NCBI GenBank assembly: GCA_020853755.1
Contig: JADYYG010000008.1
Coordinates: forward strand, 62,001 to 126,000
Reading direction: 5' to 3'
Length of the DNA stretch: 64,000 nucleotides
DNA from: Dehalococcoidia bacterium
Lineage (GTDB): Bacteria; Chloroflexota; Dehalococcoidia; Tepidiformales; Tepidiformaceae
Below the pieces are notes generated by a model. That model did not search any database. It was not told the origin of the DNA and was given only the letters and a program-made list of their open reading frames with translations. This document shows, piece after piece, positions 14,851-24,474 of this stretch (its first letter is position 1; each line of letters starts with the position of its first letter). The position numbers and the translations under genes are program-made.

Positions 14851-16185
14851 CTAAATCCCCGCGCCCCGCCTCGCCGCCACCCCGCGCGCGTCCTCGTCCA
14901 TCAACCGCGCCACCTTCTCGCCGAGGATCAGGCTGTAGTTCTGACCGCGGTCTTCCGGGTACACCTGCGTCGTGTTCGAAAGGTAGAGTCCCTCGATCCC
15001 GGTTCGCATTTCCGGGATCGACTTCGAGTAATAGGTCGTGATGACCGGCTGCCCGCCCGGGTCTTTGAAGAACCACTTTTCGCGCACCCACGACGGGTCG
15101 AACTGCGGGTTCAGCCGCTTGATGCCCGCAAGATAGCTTTCGAACACCTGCTCCGCGTCCATCTCCAGCACCGGGTGCCCCGGCGCCACGTAGTTCGACA
15201 GGTAGACGACATGGTTGCCGCCATAACGCTCGGGCGGCATGAAGTTCGTGTGCTCGATGCACGCTACGAACGGCAAGTCGTCGCCGATGGAGAGCCAGTA
15301 GTACGGCGTCAGCGGCCGGTCGAGCGAAAGCACCAGGCACGTCGCCCACTGGTAGCGCACCCGGTCGAGGATTGCGCGGTAGCTCTCCGGCAACGCTGGC
15401 GCGATGCGGCTTGCGATGATGTTCGGCACCGTCAGCAGCACCTGGTCGAAGCTGTAGATCTCGCCGCCAGCGCGGATCCCGGTGACGCGGCCGTCTTCGG
15501 AGGTCACTTCCTCGACCGCCGTGTTCAGGCGAATCGAGACGCCCTGCTCTGTCAACCGGTCAGCCAGCGCGGTGTAATAGCGCCGGAACGAACCTTCGAG
15601 ATATCCGAGCGATTCGTGGGTGCCGGAGCCCTTCCGGCTGGCGAAACGCAGGTACACCTTGTTCCACAGCCAGACCATGCCGACGTTCCCGGCCTGGTCC
15701 GCGAACTTCCCCTTGAGCAGCGGCCCCCAGAACGCGTTGAACGCCTTCTTCCCGACGGCCTTCTCCATCCACGCCTTCGCGGTGACGCCCTCGTACCGCT
15801 CGATGCCGTCCTTCTTGCGGCGCAGCCAGACCGCCGCGAGGCCAAGCCGCACCCGGCTCACGAAGGGGATGGCGGTGAACTTCAGCAGGTCCAGCGGGGT
15901 CACGAACGGGTACATCCGGCGTTTCACAAAGTGCGCGTTCTTCGGCTCGATCCAGCGCAGGTAGGCACCGAGGCCGAGCTCCTCGATATAGCGGATGACC
16001 GTCGTGTCGTTCGTGAAAATGTGGTGGTAGAAGCATTCCAACGGCTCGCCGCCGACCGGGAAGGTGACCACCTGGCCGCCAACTTCGTGCCTGCCCTCGA
16101 AGATCGTGACCTCGTGGCCAGCCTCGCGCAGCACCTTCGCCGCGGCGAGCCCGGCAACACCCGCGCCGACGATCCCAACCTTCAC
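14851..16185 (-). CDS. NAD(P)/FAD-dependent oxidoreductase (protoporphyrinogen oxidase/UGM-like)
   Basis: 444 residues from GTG 16185. N-terminal FAD-binding Rossmann motif VGIVGAGVAGLAAAKVLREA with the glutamate at IFEGRHEVGGQ; the amine-oxidase-like middle includes RYYTALADRLTEQGVSIRLN, and the C-terminal FAD closure is IEGLYLSNTTQVYPEDRGQN. The family includes protoporphyrinogen oxidases, UDP-galactopyranose mutases and carotenoid desaturases. Its start overlaps the original stop of the flippase-like pseudogene (GTGA). Placement after polyprenyl-sugar type membrane proteins suggests an envelope glycan or lipid role, not provable here. Confidence 0.85.
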   Translation of the reverse strand: MKVGIVGAGVAGLAAAKVLREAGHEVTIFEGRHEVGGQVVTFPVGGEPLECFYHHIFTNDTTVIRYIEELGLGAYLRWIEPKNAHFVKRRMYPFVTPLDLLKFTAIPFVSRVRLGLAAVWLRRKKDGIERYEGVTAKAWMEKAVGKKAFNAFWGPLLKGKFADQAGNVGMVWLWNKVYLRFASRKGSGTHESLGYLEGSFRRYYTALADRLTEQGVSIRLNTAVEEVTSEDGRVTGIRAGGEIYSFDQVLLTVPNIIASRIAPALPESYRAILDRVRYQWATCLVLSLDRPLTPYYWLSIGDDLPFVACIEHTNFMPPERYGGNHVVYLSNYVAPGHPVLEMDAEQVFESYLAGIKRLNPQFDPSWVREKWFFKDPGGQPVITTYYSKSIPEMRTGIEGLYLSNTTQVYPEDRGQNYSLILGEKVARLMDEDARGVAARRGAGI

Positions 16186-17183
16186 GGCGCCGCCACCTGT
16201 TCTTCGACTTCGGCGTTGGTGATTCGCCGGAAGGAGACGCCGAAGCTCCACAGCAGGATCAGCCCGAGGATCGTCGTCGGCACGAGGATCACACCGTGCG
16301 CGACGATGGAATAGGCGCTGGCCACGCTGTCCGAAACGCCCGCGCCGACGAGTACGAGCTACGCCGCCCATTCGAACGGCCCGGTGCCGCCGAAGAACGT
16401 CGGGATGATGATGGCAAGGTTCGCGGCCGACAGCAGGAGGCAATAGTGCGCGAACGACACGCCGAGGTCGAACCCCTGGCCGATGACCGCATACGCCCCG
16501 GCCTCGATCGTCCAGGCGGCCACGCTAAAGAGCGTGACAAGGCTCAGCGAGCGCGCGTCGTGCACCGAGCGCAGGCTTTCGACAAGCGAGTCCGCAATCT
16601 CCTCGGCCATCTGTTCGAACCGGGCAGGCAGTACTCGCAGGAAGAAGTGGATGACGCGCTTCGCCCGGGCCTCGTTCAGCGTCAGGACGTAGAAGCCGAC
16701 GAGCGCGGCGATGAAGAAGATGGTGGACACCCAGGCGATGGCCTGCAGCTTGCTGTCTTCGAAGCCGACGATGGAGCCCGCAACGAGCAGCATGAGGACG
16801 AGCGTGCAGCCATCGAACAGGCGCTCGACCGCGATGGTGCCGAACGTCCCCATTTTCGAGACACCCTCGCGGTCACCGAGGACGTAGGCGCGCACCACTT
16901 CGCCCGCCCGCGCGGGGAGCAGGTTGTTCGCCATGTACCCGATGATGGCGTACGGGAAGAGCCGCTGAGGGCTCATGGGCGCGACTGGCCGCATCAGCAC
17001 TGACCAGCGAACGCAGCGCGCGCTGATGGCGACGAACAGGACGGCCGTGCCGGGAATCAGCCAGGTGTAGTCCCCCTGCTGGAGGGCGTGGCCGAGATCG
17101 CGCGGGTGGGTGGCACGCAGGAAGAGCGCGATGAACACGACGCTAATCGCGAAGCTGGCCCAAAACCTGACGGAACGTAACAA
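16182..17183 (-). pseudogene. Lysylphosphatidylglycerol synthase TM-region (UPF0104) protein interrupted by in-frame TAG
   Basis: The TTG start at 17183 has GAGAGG 8 nt upstream and gives a multi-span membrane protein (LPARAGEVVRAYVLG and FGGTGPFEWAA are family hallmarks). Translation meets TAG at 16361-16359 after 274 codons. Reading on in the same frame continues without any shift for 58 codons of family-like sequence (LVLVGAGVSDSVASAYS..., a final membrane helix ILVPTTILGLILLW) to a TGA at 16184-16182, which overlaps the next GTG start. The total, 333 residues, is the normal family length. So this is a nonsense mutation, a sequencing error or readthrough; a CAG/GAG/AAG-type change is simplest. 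The truncated product would lack the last helices. Confidence 0.8.
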
Positions 17184-17195
17184 GAAGCCGGCCTC

Positions 17196-20100
17196 TCAGG
17201 GGATCGGGAACTGCCGCACGCGCGCCGTCCCGTTTTCAACCACCCAGAGCTTAGCATCGGGCGTTTGCACGATCCCATAAGGGCGAGCCAGCGGATCTTT
17301 CCCTGGATCTACCGTTACGAAGGTGGCTCCGCTGGCGGAATAGACGCGTACCTGGTTCAGCGACGGCAGGCTCAGGGCCACGCGACCGTCGGTCAGCACC
17401 CGCAGGTAGGGCTTGTCGTCCACCTGCTGGCCGCCCCATCCGTCAACAGCGAACTGCCCCTTGTAGGAACCGTCCGGGTTGAGGATTTCGACGCGGCGGT
17501 TGTACATGTCCGCCACGTAAATCGAGCCATCCTTCGCGATGTCGATGCCTACCGGTTCATCGAACTGGCCCTCGCCCTTGCCGCTCGAACCAACCGTCCT
17601 CACGAACTCGCCCTGCATGGTGAACACCTGGATGCGGTCATTCCCCGTGTCGGTCACCCAGATGTGGCCCTCGCTGTCGATGGCGGCATCGCGCGGACCG
17701 AAGAGGTCGAACGGCCCGGGCTTCTTCGTCGTGTCCGGCGGCTGCCCGAAGGTCGCGATGGGCTTCAGGTCGCGGTCGAACACGCGGATGCGCCAGCCGA
17801 AGGTGTCGGCGACAACCACTTCGCCGCCGGGCGCCACCGCAAGCCCCCAGGGCTGCGACTGCTCGGAGGCGTCGTTCGCCTTCACACGAATGTCCACCGC
17901 GGCGATAAAGTTGCCCTGCGGGTCGAACTTCTGCAGCTTCTTCGTCCCGCTATCGATCACGTACAGGTTCCCGGCGGCATCGCGTTCGATGTCCACCGGC
18001 GAGAAGAACAACCCCGGCAGCGAACCCGCACCGCCGAAGAAGGCGTGCCCCGAATCGTCCGTGCCCGGCTTCGGCGGCTCGACGGGGCGCGCCAGCAGCT
18101 TGCCGCTCGCACGGTCGAAGTTCGCCGGGAAGAATGCGAACGCATCGACGCTGCCATTTGGCCGGCCAGGGTCGTGGTCGCGCCAGTACTTCAGCCACGT
18201 CTCGGTCCAGCCCTTGTGTACGAAACCGTTCCAGGCGTGCTTCCACGTGGTCAGGTGGAACGGCCCGCAATCGCCCTGCAGGCCCGTGCAAATGCCGTTC
18301 GGCTTCGCGGACATGGCGTACTTGTAGGTCTCGTCGAACCACCAGCGGTGGGGGTATCGCTCCGGGCTGCCGTACTGGATGGCCGAGGAGTTCGCCACGT
18401 AGTCCTGCGCCTTGCTCACGTTCGACTGGTTCACCAGCAGCACGTCGAACTGGCCGGCCGGCACACCGGTGGAGAAGTCGACGTAGCTCACGCTCTTGTA
18501 GTCGCGCAGGTACCACGCCCACGGCCACGCGAAGGAATCCGCCGAATCCACCGCGATGGGCATTTCGAAGCCCTTGCCGGAAGCTGCCGCGAGCGCATCG
18601 ATTTCGCGCGCCACCTGTGCCAGTTCGCCCGAGCTCTGGGTATAGATGAGGAGGTCGCGCGGGTTGTCGCCGCGTTCGAACGAGGCCCGGTACATCGTCA
18701 CCACGGAGAATACGCCCAGCGCCCCGATGACCGCGGTGAGGATAACCGTGGCGCTGGCACGCCGCCCGAGTGGCCAGGCGGCGTAGGCCACAGCGCCGGC
18801 CGCTGCAGCCAGGATGACAACCCGCAGGCCAAGGAAGGCAGCGCCGCCCGGCATGTAGGCGATCGCCAGCAATGCGCCCGCGGAAAGCAATGCCACGCTG
18901 CCAAGCGTAGCCGCCATCCGGCCGGCGGCTGGCTTTTCGGTCCAGGCGGCCCAGGCCTGTTGCACCGAGTACGCCGCGAGGACGCAGGCCGGGAGGGCGA
19001 GGTGCGTGTTCAGCCACGGCATCTTTTCGGCGCCCCAGGAGAGCGCCGCGAACATGCCCACGAGCCAGACCACGAGGAAGCGGGAGAACGCATTGCCCCG
19101 CACCACCGACCACCATGCCCCGCCGATGCAGATAGCCAGCGGGAGGAATTCGTAGGCCGGGAGCAGCATGTAGTAGTAGAACCACGGCTGGTCGCCGCGC
19201 GAGACGTGCTGCTGCGTCTTCCAGTAGTCGAGCGAACCCCACGGCCCGCTGATCAGGCCGTTTAGGTTCGTCCAGAACGAGGTCATGAGGGTCAGGTAGA
19301 CCACCGTGCAGCTGATGAACGCGATCGCCCAGAGTTTCGGCCGCCACTGCAGCCCGGCGAAGGCGGCGATACTCGTGGTCACGGCGAACAGCCCGGCAAT
19401 CGCGACGGCATCGCGCTGCGCGATGGTCCCCTGCAGGTGGAGTTCCCAACTCAGGCGGTCTTTCTCCACAATGCCCAGCGGTTCGAGCAGATAGAAGCGG
19501 CTCACCGGCGTCAGGAGCGGCAGCGTGAAGGTGCCGAGGAGCACGAGCACATCCGCCGGGCGCGGCATCTCCTCGCCCCAGTCGAGTTGGTCCCGGACCT
19601 TCCCGAGGAACGGCCAGAACGCCGCAACCACCCACGCGAAGGGCGCGAACCCGATGGTCAGCAGCAGCCGCCGGAATGGCGTGCTTATGTCGCTTCGTTC
19701 ACGGGCAAGCGCCGAAAGCTCGTCAGCTGAGAGTTCGGGCCTCGCGGCTGCGAGTGCCGCGAACTCTTCTCGGAAGTAGCGGTTCGAACGGCCCACGAGG
19801 GTGCGCGTGGCCAGTTGAACTGCCATGTAGACGTCCACGTAGACGAGGAACACTGCGATCGCGAGGAACGCGCCCTCCTTCGTCAGTACGTTCCCGGTGA
19901 AGGCGGCGGCCAGCAGGTAGAGCCAGCGGTCGCGGCCCTCATCGAAGTAGCGCCACATCGCCACGACCATGAGCATCGTGAACAGCGCCATGTAGATGTC
20001 TTCGCGGAAGAACCGGCTGTAGTAGACCAGCGTGGGAGACAGCGCGATGAACGCGACCGCTGCCAGCGTGCCCGCCTGCCCGAGCCGTTTCCGCAGCAGC

Positions 20101-20447
20101 AGCGGCGCCGCCACGATGGCCATCCCGAAGATCGCTGCCGAGACCCGGCTCGTGTAGTCGTTCGCGCCAAAGACGAAGAACACGAGCGCTTCGGCGTGGT
20201 AGTACAACGGCCCATGGAAGATGGGGCTGTGCCGGTAGGAACCCTGCAACAACCCCCAGGACCACTGCGCGTGGATGCTTTCATCGTGGTGCAGGGCGCG
20301 CGTGCCGAGGTCGAAGAATCGCAGTCCGATAGCCACCGCGAAGACAACCGCATAGGCCACCAACTCCCAGCGCAGCGCGATGCGCACCGCGAACAGCCGT
20401 TCGAGCGGCCTGCGCGGGTTCGCTGTGGTCATCGGTTGCACGGTCAT
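17196..20447 (-). CDS. Agl23-type membrane glycosyltransferase (TIGR03663) fused to NHL beta-propeller
   Basis: 1083 residues from ATG 20447 (ATGA overlap with upstream gene). The first ~640 residues are a GT-C fold protein with about a dozen membrane segments; the extracytoplasmic catalytic-type motif is ALHHDESIHA near residue 60, and YYSRFFREDIYMALF follows. This matches the family TIGR03663, linked in archaea to flipping or glycan assembly. The C-terminal ~300 residues are NHL repeats: PWGLAVAPGGEVVVADTFGW, GHIWVTDTGNDRIQVF, PVGIDIAKDGSIYVADMYNR, PYGIVQTPDAKLWVVENG. The propeller should lie outside the cell. The gene belongs to a chain with YYY protein, a second GT-like protein and ftsY. 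Confidence 0.85.
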   Translation of the reverse strand: MTVQPMTTANPRRPLERLFAVRIALRWELVAYAVVFAVAIGLRFFDLGTRALHHDESIHAQWSWGLLQGSYRHSPIFHGPLYYHAEALVFFVFGANDYTSRVSAAIFGMAIVAAPLLLRKRLGQAGTLAAVAFIALSPTLVYYSRFFREDIYMALFTMLMVVAMWRYFDEGRDRWLYLLAAAFTGNVLTKEGAFLAIAVFLVYVDVYMAVQLATRTLVGRSNRYFREEFAALAAARPELSADELSALARERSDISTPFRRLLLTIGFAPFAWVVAAFWPFLGKVRDQLDWGEEMPRPADVLVLLGTFTLPLLTPVSRFYLLEPLGIVEKDRLSWELHLQGTIAQRDAVAIAGLFAVTTSIAAFAGLQWRPKLWAIAFISCTVVYLTLMTSFWTNLNGLISGPWGSLDYWKTQQHVSRGDQPWFYYYMLLPAYEFLPLAICIGGAWWSVVRGNAFSRFLVVWLVGMFAALSWGAEKMPWLNTHLALPACVLAAYSVQQAWAAWTEKPAAGRMAATLGSVALLSAGALLAIAYMPGGAAFLGLRVVILAAAAGAVAYAAWPLGRRASATVILTAVIGALGVFSVVTMYRASFERGDNPRDLLIYTQSSGELAQVAREIDALAAASGKGFEMPIAVDSADSFAWPWAWYLRDYKSVSYVDFSTGVPAGQFDVLLVNQSNVSKAQDYVANSSAIQYGSPERYPHRWWFDETYKYAMSAKPNGICTGLQGDCGPFHLTTWKHAWNGFVHKGWTETWLKYWRDHDPGRPNGSVDAFAFFPANFDRASGKLLARPVEPPKPGTDDSGHAFFGGAGSLPGLFFSPVDIERDAAGNLYVIDSGTKKLQKFDPQGNFIAAVDIRVKANDASEQSQPWGLAVAPGGEVVVADTFGWRIRVFDRDLKPIATFGQPPDTTKKPGPFDLFGPRDAAIDSEGHIWVTDTGNDRIQVFTMQGEFVRTVGSSGKGEGQFDEPVGIDIAKDGSIYVADMYNRRVEILNPDGSYKGQFAVDGWGGQQVDDKPYLRVLTDGRVALSLPSLNQVRVYSASGATFVTVDPGKDPLARPYGIVQTPDAKLWVVENGTARVRQFPIP

Positions 20448-22075
20448 TGCTGTGCCTTCAGGTACACGGCGAGGGCCGCCGGCTGGTTCTTCAGGATGTT
20501 GCGGTTGGTCAACCATCGCAGATACGGCAGAAAGCCTCCGTGAGGACCCTTCCGCGCCTGCGTAAAGCTCCACTGCCCTTCGACCACGGAGTAGCCCTCC
20601 GGTGCTGGCTCAGTGACCGGCCAGATGACGGCCGTCGCATCCGCAGGGATAGCTGTCGCGAGGGTCACCGCCGGTCCTCCGCGAAGCGCCCACGTCATCG
20701 AGGTTTCGAACGACGCATGGACCACGACCGGCCCGGGATGGTCCTTCACGGCCTGTTCCACGATCGCCCGGATTTCGTCTCCCTGGACGGTCGCGGCCGG
20801 GGACGGCATCGGCTCATTCGGGCCACCGAAGGCCACACCCGAAGCTCCGGAGAGCATGATCAGCGCCCCGACGGTGATCGGCGCGAGCAGGATGGCGCCC
20901 GCGTTCCGGCGGTTGCTGAAGAGCATCCCGAGGCAGGCGAGCACGGCAACCCCAACGCCGAGGACGATGAGCTGGTCATCGGCGTCACCTACCCGGTTCA
21001 CCCGCGCCCAGTCCTCCACGTACGCCTCGATCACGAGGAGGCAGAATCCAAGCCCGGCAATCGGCAGGATGGCCGTCTGCCAGTTCACCCGCTGCGTAAC
21101 TGAGACCATTGCCGGTACTTCGCGGCCGATGATGAGCGCGGCGGGGATGGCGACAGCCACCAGCGGTGCAGGGTCGTGCGCGCCGGCGGCAGCCAGCAAC
21201 CACAACATCGCGGCGCCGAACCACGCATACAGCGAAACTTCGCTGGCCTCCCACTCCTGGTCGCGCCATCCGCGGTACACCTGAGCCGCCACAGCAACCA
21301 GCGCACCGGCGATGATCGGCGACGCGTACACTAGGGCCAGGTAGCCCGTCGACTCCGTCGACCACTCCCGGTCGAAGCCGGCGCCGAACGCGGCCACCGG
21401 CGGGATAGTCACGCCCTGCCATCCGAAGCCGAACCCGAGACTGGCAGCCGCCACGCCGATCACGGCGCCACCGGCAGCCCAGGCCAGGGTCGTTCGCTCC
21501 GGATACTCCTGCCGCACGAGCCGCAGCGCCGCCATGGCCACCAGCAGCGGGAGAACGATGCCCCCGCTCGTCGCCGCGAAGAACCCCGCAACCGCATGGG
21601 CCCATCGTGGCGCCTGCTTCGCCTCGGCCAGGACGCACAGCCAGAGCGCCACAGCCACATCAAAGCCGAAGGCTGTCGCCGTACTCCCCCCGAGGATAGA
21701 CGCCGGGTCAACCGCAAGGAGCAGCAGCGCGCCGAGCATCGCCGGCTCGCCGAATCGGGGCCGCAGGCGGTAGAGCGCGAACGGCACACTCGCACTGGCG
21801 AGGAGCGCAAGGAAGCGCGCCGGCATTTCGGACGAGGTGAAGGCGAAGCTCACGGCTGCCAAACCCTGGAACAGCGTCGGGATGAACCGCACGTGGGTGT
21901 GGCCTTCGTGCGCCTGCCACGCCCCGGAGAGCGCATCAAGTTCGGCGCCGCCAACGGGCATGCTGAGGACGCCGGCCAGCCGCACCAGCACGAACACCGC
22001 GCCGATGCCGATCCAGAACAGCGTGCCAAGGCTAACCTCGCGCGGGCCGCGGGCGGGCGATTCCGGCATCGTCAT
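20444..22075 (-). CDS. Polytopic membrane protein, GT-C glycosyltransferase-like
   Basis: 543 residues from ATG 22075 (ATGA overlap with the YYY gene). About 12 hydrophobic segments run from residue 17 to about 430; a small soluble C-terminal part (IRAIVEQAVKDHPGPVVVHAS) follows. No clean catalytic motif is visible, but the loop after the first membrane span carries MPVGGAELDALSG, in the position of the acidic motif of GT-C enzymes. Its location between two recognised glycosyltransferase-type genes and translational coupling to both argues for a role in the same pathway. Function otherwise unknown. Confidence 0.7.
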   Translation of the reverse strand: MTMPESPARGPREVSLGTLFWIGIGAVFVLVRLAGVLSMPVGGAELDALSGAWQAHEGHTHVRFIPTLFQGLAAVSFAFTSSEMPARFLALLASASVPFALYRLRPRFGEPAMLGALLLLAVDPASILGGSTATAFGFDVAVALWLCVLAEAKQAPRWAHAVAGFFAATSGGIVLPLLVAMAALRLVRQEYPERTTLAWAAGGAVIGVAAASLGFGFGWQGVTIPPVAAFGAGFDREWSTESTGYLALVYASPIIAGALVAVAAQVYRGWRDQEWEASEVSLYAWFGAAMLWLLAAAGAHDPAPLVAVAIPAALIIGREVPAMVSVTQRVNWQTAILPIAGLGFCLLVIEAYVEDWARVNRVGDADDQLIVLGVGVAVLACLGMLFSNRRNAGAILLAPITVGALIMLSGASGVAFGGPNEPMPSPAATVQGDEIRAIVEQAVKDHPGPVVVHASFETSMTWALRGGPAVTLATAIPADATAVIWPVTEPAPEGYSVVEGQWSFTQARKGPHGGFLPYLRWLTNRNILKNQPAALAVYLKAQQ

Positions 22076-24474
22076 GGGGTGCGCACCGCAGCCTCGGGCG
22101 GCAGGTGATAGATGGTGTAGTTCCCGGATCGGTGCGCCACTTCGAGGAAGGTCGAGAAGTCCGGGAGCAGGCCCGGGTATCGCGCCAGCTCAACCCGGCC
22201 CACCACCAGGTACTCCGCGCCAAACTCCCGCATCACCGCTTTCACGCGCACAGGATCGCCTGAGTAGTACGCAGCGTCGACCTCGTCCTGGCGGCGAACG
22301 AACTCCGCCCGGTTCGCCGGGGTGTCCCCGCGCCACTGGATCTCGTGGAAGTACCAGCCGATCGGGGTCGCCCGGCCGGTCCGCGCTGAGATTCGGCCAG
22401 CGTCGGTGTAATCGACGCCGGCGTCGACCATCGCCGGTGCGCCGGTGCTCGGCTGCCAGCGCCGCCCGGTCGCTTCGAGGATGACGGCGTCGCGGGGGAC
22501 GTTCGCGTTAATCCATTGCACGAGGTCGTATTCGCCGGGATCCGAAGCAACTACGGCTGCCAGGCCGTCCACGCTCGTTGTCCCGGAGAACCCGTTCGTG
22601 CGGTTGAACGCCGCGAGCAACGGGTAGCAGAGCGCGAGCCCGGTCAACCCGAGCGCCGGGACCGCAACGATGCCGAGCGGCTGGCGGCGCAGGTTTCGCA
22701 GCGCCTGGACTACGCCAACGGCGCCCGCCAGCGAAAGCAGCACCCACGCCTGGTACGAAAGCTTGAACACGGTATTGAGCCGCGGCACGCTCCCGAAGAA
22801 CACATCCTTAACAAGGAAGAGTTCCGAGCCATAGAGCAGCATGACACCGAAGGCCGCGCACGCCGCCGGGAACGCGAGCGCCCGCCGCCGCAGCGATAGC
22901 GCCACCGCGCTGAAACACAGCGCCCACGCGCTCAGCCCATAGATCACCAGCGTCACCCAGCCGCCAGCGCCGCGCGCATCGACCGCCGTCGACAGGTCGC
23001 CTTTCGCCATGGTCAGCCCGATCCAGCCGAGGAACGGCACAAGCGGCGCCCAGGCCGTCCCGAGAGCGACGTTCTGGGCCGCCGAACCGCGTAGTCCACG
23101 GTACGACCAGGCCGCGGTGGCCAGGCCCGCGAGGCCGATCGCGCCGAACTGCAGCACCAGGTAGGCCGGACGCGTCCCGGCGCCAATGTACGGTTCGATT
23201 CCCTGCGCCTGCGACGAGAACGTGAGGAACCACGGAAGGTAGAGCACGACCGCCGCCACCGCGAGCGGCGCGACATAGGTAACCGCCCCGTACAACGCGG
23301 GCACGAGCGGCAACTGCCGCAGGTTCCTCGCGAGCACAGCGACGGCGAAAATCGCCGAGAACGTGATGACGTCCCACGCGTTCTGGAACGCCAGGCCTCC
23401 GAGGAGCACGGCGACCAGCAGCGATTCGGCCGGCGCAGCCCGGTGCCGCTTCCAGTCCAGGACGGACCGCCCTCGCCAAAGCGCCGCCGAAACCCCGAGT
23501 GCGAGCAGCACCAGCGGCAACGACATCACGTGCGGGTGCAGATCCCCAAGTAAGAAGCTGAAGAACGGAAACTCGGTGATGGTGTTCGGGATAATGCGCG
23601 AGCCGCGCCACCAGAACCAGAACTCCGTCGGGTACCACTCCGTGGTCCGCGGGTTTACCTGCCCGGTGTAGCAATCCGCCGTCTGGCCGGGCGCGCAGGG
23701 CAGCATCCATTCCACGCCGAAGGCCTTGTAGAGGCCCTCGTTCTCGTGCCCGTGCGCGGCTGACCATTCGAACACGGCCGAAATCGACCCCGCGAACAAC
23801 AGCAGCGCCACCGCCAGCGCGCCCGCGGCCATCGCCGCCTTCCGCGCCCGCGAACCGAGCACCCACCGCGCCAATGCATACGCCAGCGAGGCAATCCCGC
23901 TCGCTGCCGCCGCGAACGTGTAAGCCAGCGCCAGGTTGTACCCGGTCGAAGCCGGCACGCCGGACACTGCGGTCAGAACGCCGGCGTGCAGGTAGCCGAA
24001 GTAGTAGTAGCTGGCCCGTTCGCCCGAGAGCCACAGGTCCTGCGGCGGGTAGTCCTGCGAGTTCAGGGTCGCGTTCAGGTACATCAGGTCCATCGGCTGT
24101 TCGGTCCCGCCGATTTCGCTGTTGTACGAACGGAATGCCGTGTAGCTGAAGAACGCGAACGTGAACACCGCGCCCGCGATGACGACCCCCGGCCACGCAC
24201 GGCGCCAGGTCACCTTGAACCAGCGGTCCCGGCCCACGACTGCCGCGGAGATGAGCGCCACAAGGATGACCGCCACAAAGTAGTCGCGCCGCCCGGGCCC
24301 CAGCAGGTGGAGCACCCGGAGGATGAAGTACAGGTAGCCGCTGAGCAGCAAACCGAGCGGGAAACTGAGCGCCGCGCCGGCATCGGGCAGGCGGCGCATC
24401 ACCACGGCCGCGATCGGGAACCCGCAGGCGGCGATCACCATCGCCGCGGCCCAGAACGCGAGCACGTCGACCAT
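22072..24474 (-). CDS. Chlor_Arch_YYY (DUF2298) membrane protein
   Basis: 800 residues from ATG 24474, overlapping the ftsY stop by 1 nt (TGATG). The diagnostic triple tyrosine lies in GERASYYYFGYLHAG near residue 155; other features are GGTEQPMDLMYLNA, the extracytoplasmic acidic/aromatic loops and about 13 membrane helices. This family is shared by Chloroflexi and archaea and resembles GT-C glycosyltransferases. Its C-terminal soluble part (ANVPRDAVILEATGRRWQPS, DYTDAGRISARTGR) is conserved in the family. It probably acts with the two downstream membrane proteins in extracellular glycan assembly; no substrate is known. Confidence 0.85.
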   Translation of the reverse strand: MVDVLAFWAAAMVIAACGFPIAAVVMRRLPDAGAALSFPLGLLLSGYLYFILRVLHLLGPGRRDYFVAVILVALISAAVVGRDRWFKVTWRRAWPGVVIAGAVFTFAFFSYTAFRSYNSEIGGTEQPMDLMYLNATLNSQDYPPQDLWLSGERASYYYFGYLHAGVLTAVSGVPASTGYNLALAYTFAAAASGIASLAYALARWVLGSRARKAAMAAGALAVALLLFAGSISAVFEWSAAHGHENEGLYKAFGVEWMLPCAPGQTADCYTGQVNPRTTEWYPTEFWFWWRGSRIIPNTITEFPFFSFLLGDLHPHVMSLPLVLLALGVSAALWRGRSVLDWKRHRAAPAESLLVAVLLGGLAFQNAWDVITFSAIFAVAVLARNLRQLPLVPALYGAVTYVAPLAVAAVVLYLPWFLTFSSQAQGIEPYIGAGTRPAYLVLQFGAIGLAGLATAAWSYRGLRGSAAQNVALGTAWAPLVPFLGWIGLTMAKGDLSTAVDARGAGGWVTLVIYGLSAWALCFSAVALSLRRRALAFPAACAAFGVMLLYGSELFLVKDVFFGSVPRLNTVFKLSYQAWVLLSLAGAVGVVQALRNLRRQPLGIVAVPALGLTGLALCYPLLAAFNRTNGFSGTTSVDGLAAVVASDPGEYDLVQWINANVPRDAVILEATGRRWQPSTGAPAMVDAGVDYTDAGRISARTGRATPIGWYFHEIQWRGDTPANRAEFVRRQDEVDAAYYSGDPVRVKAVMREFGAEYLVVGRVELARYPGLLPDFSTFLEVAHRSGNYTIYHLPPEAAVRTP

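Noticed and set aside
16359-16361. TAG as a pyrrolysine codon
   Set aside because: The UPF0104 family has no known pyrrolysine and no pyl genes are seen; mutation or sequencing error is far simpler.
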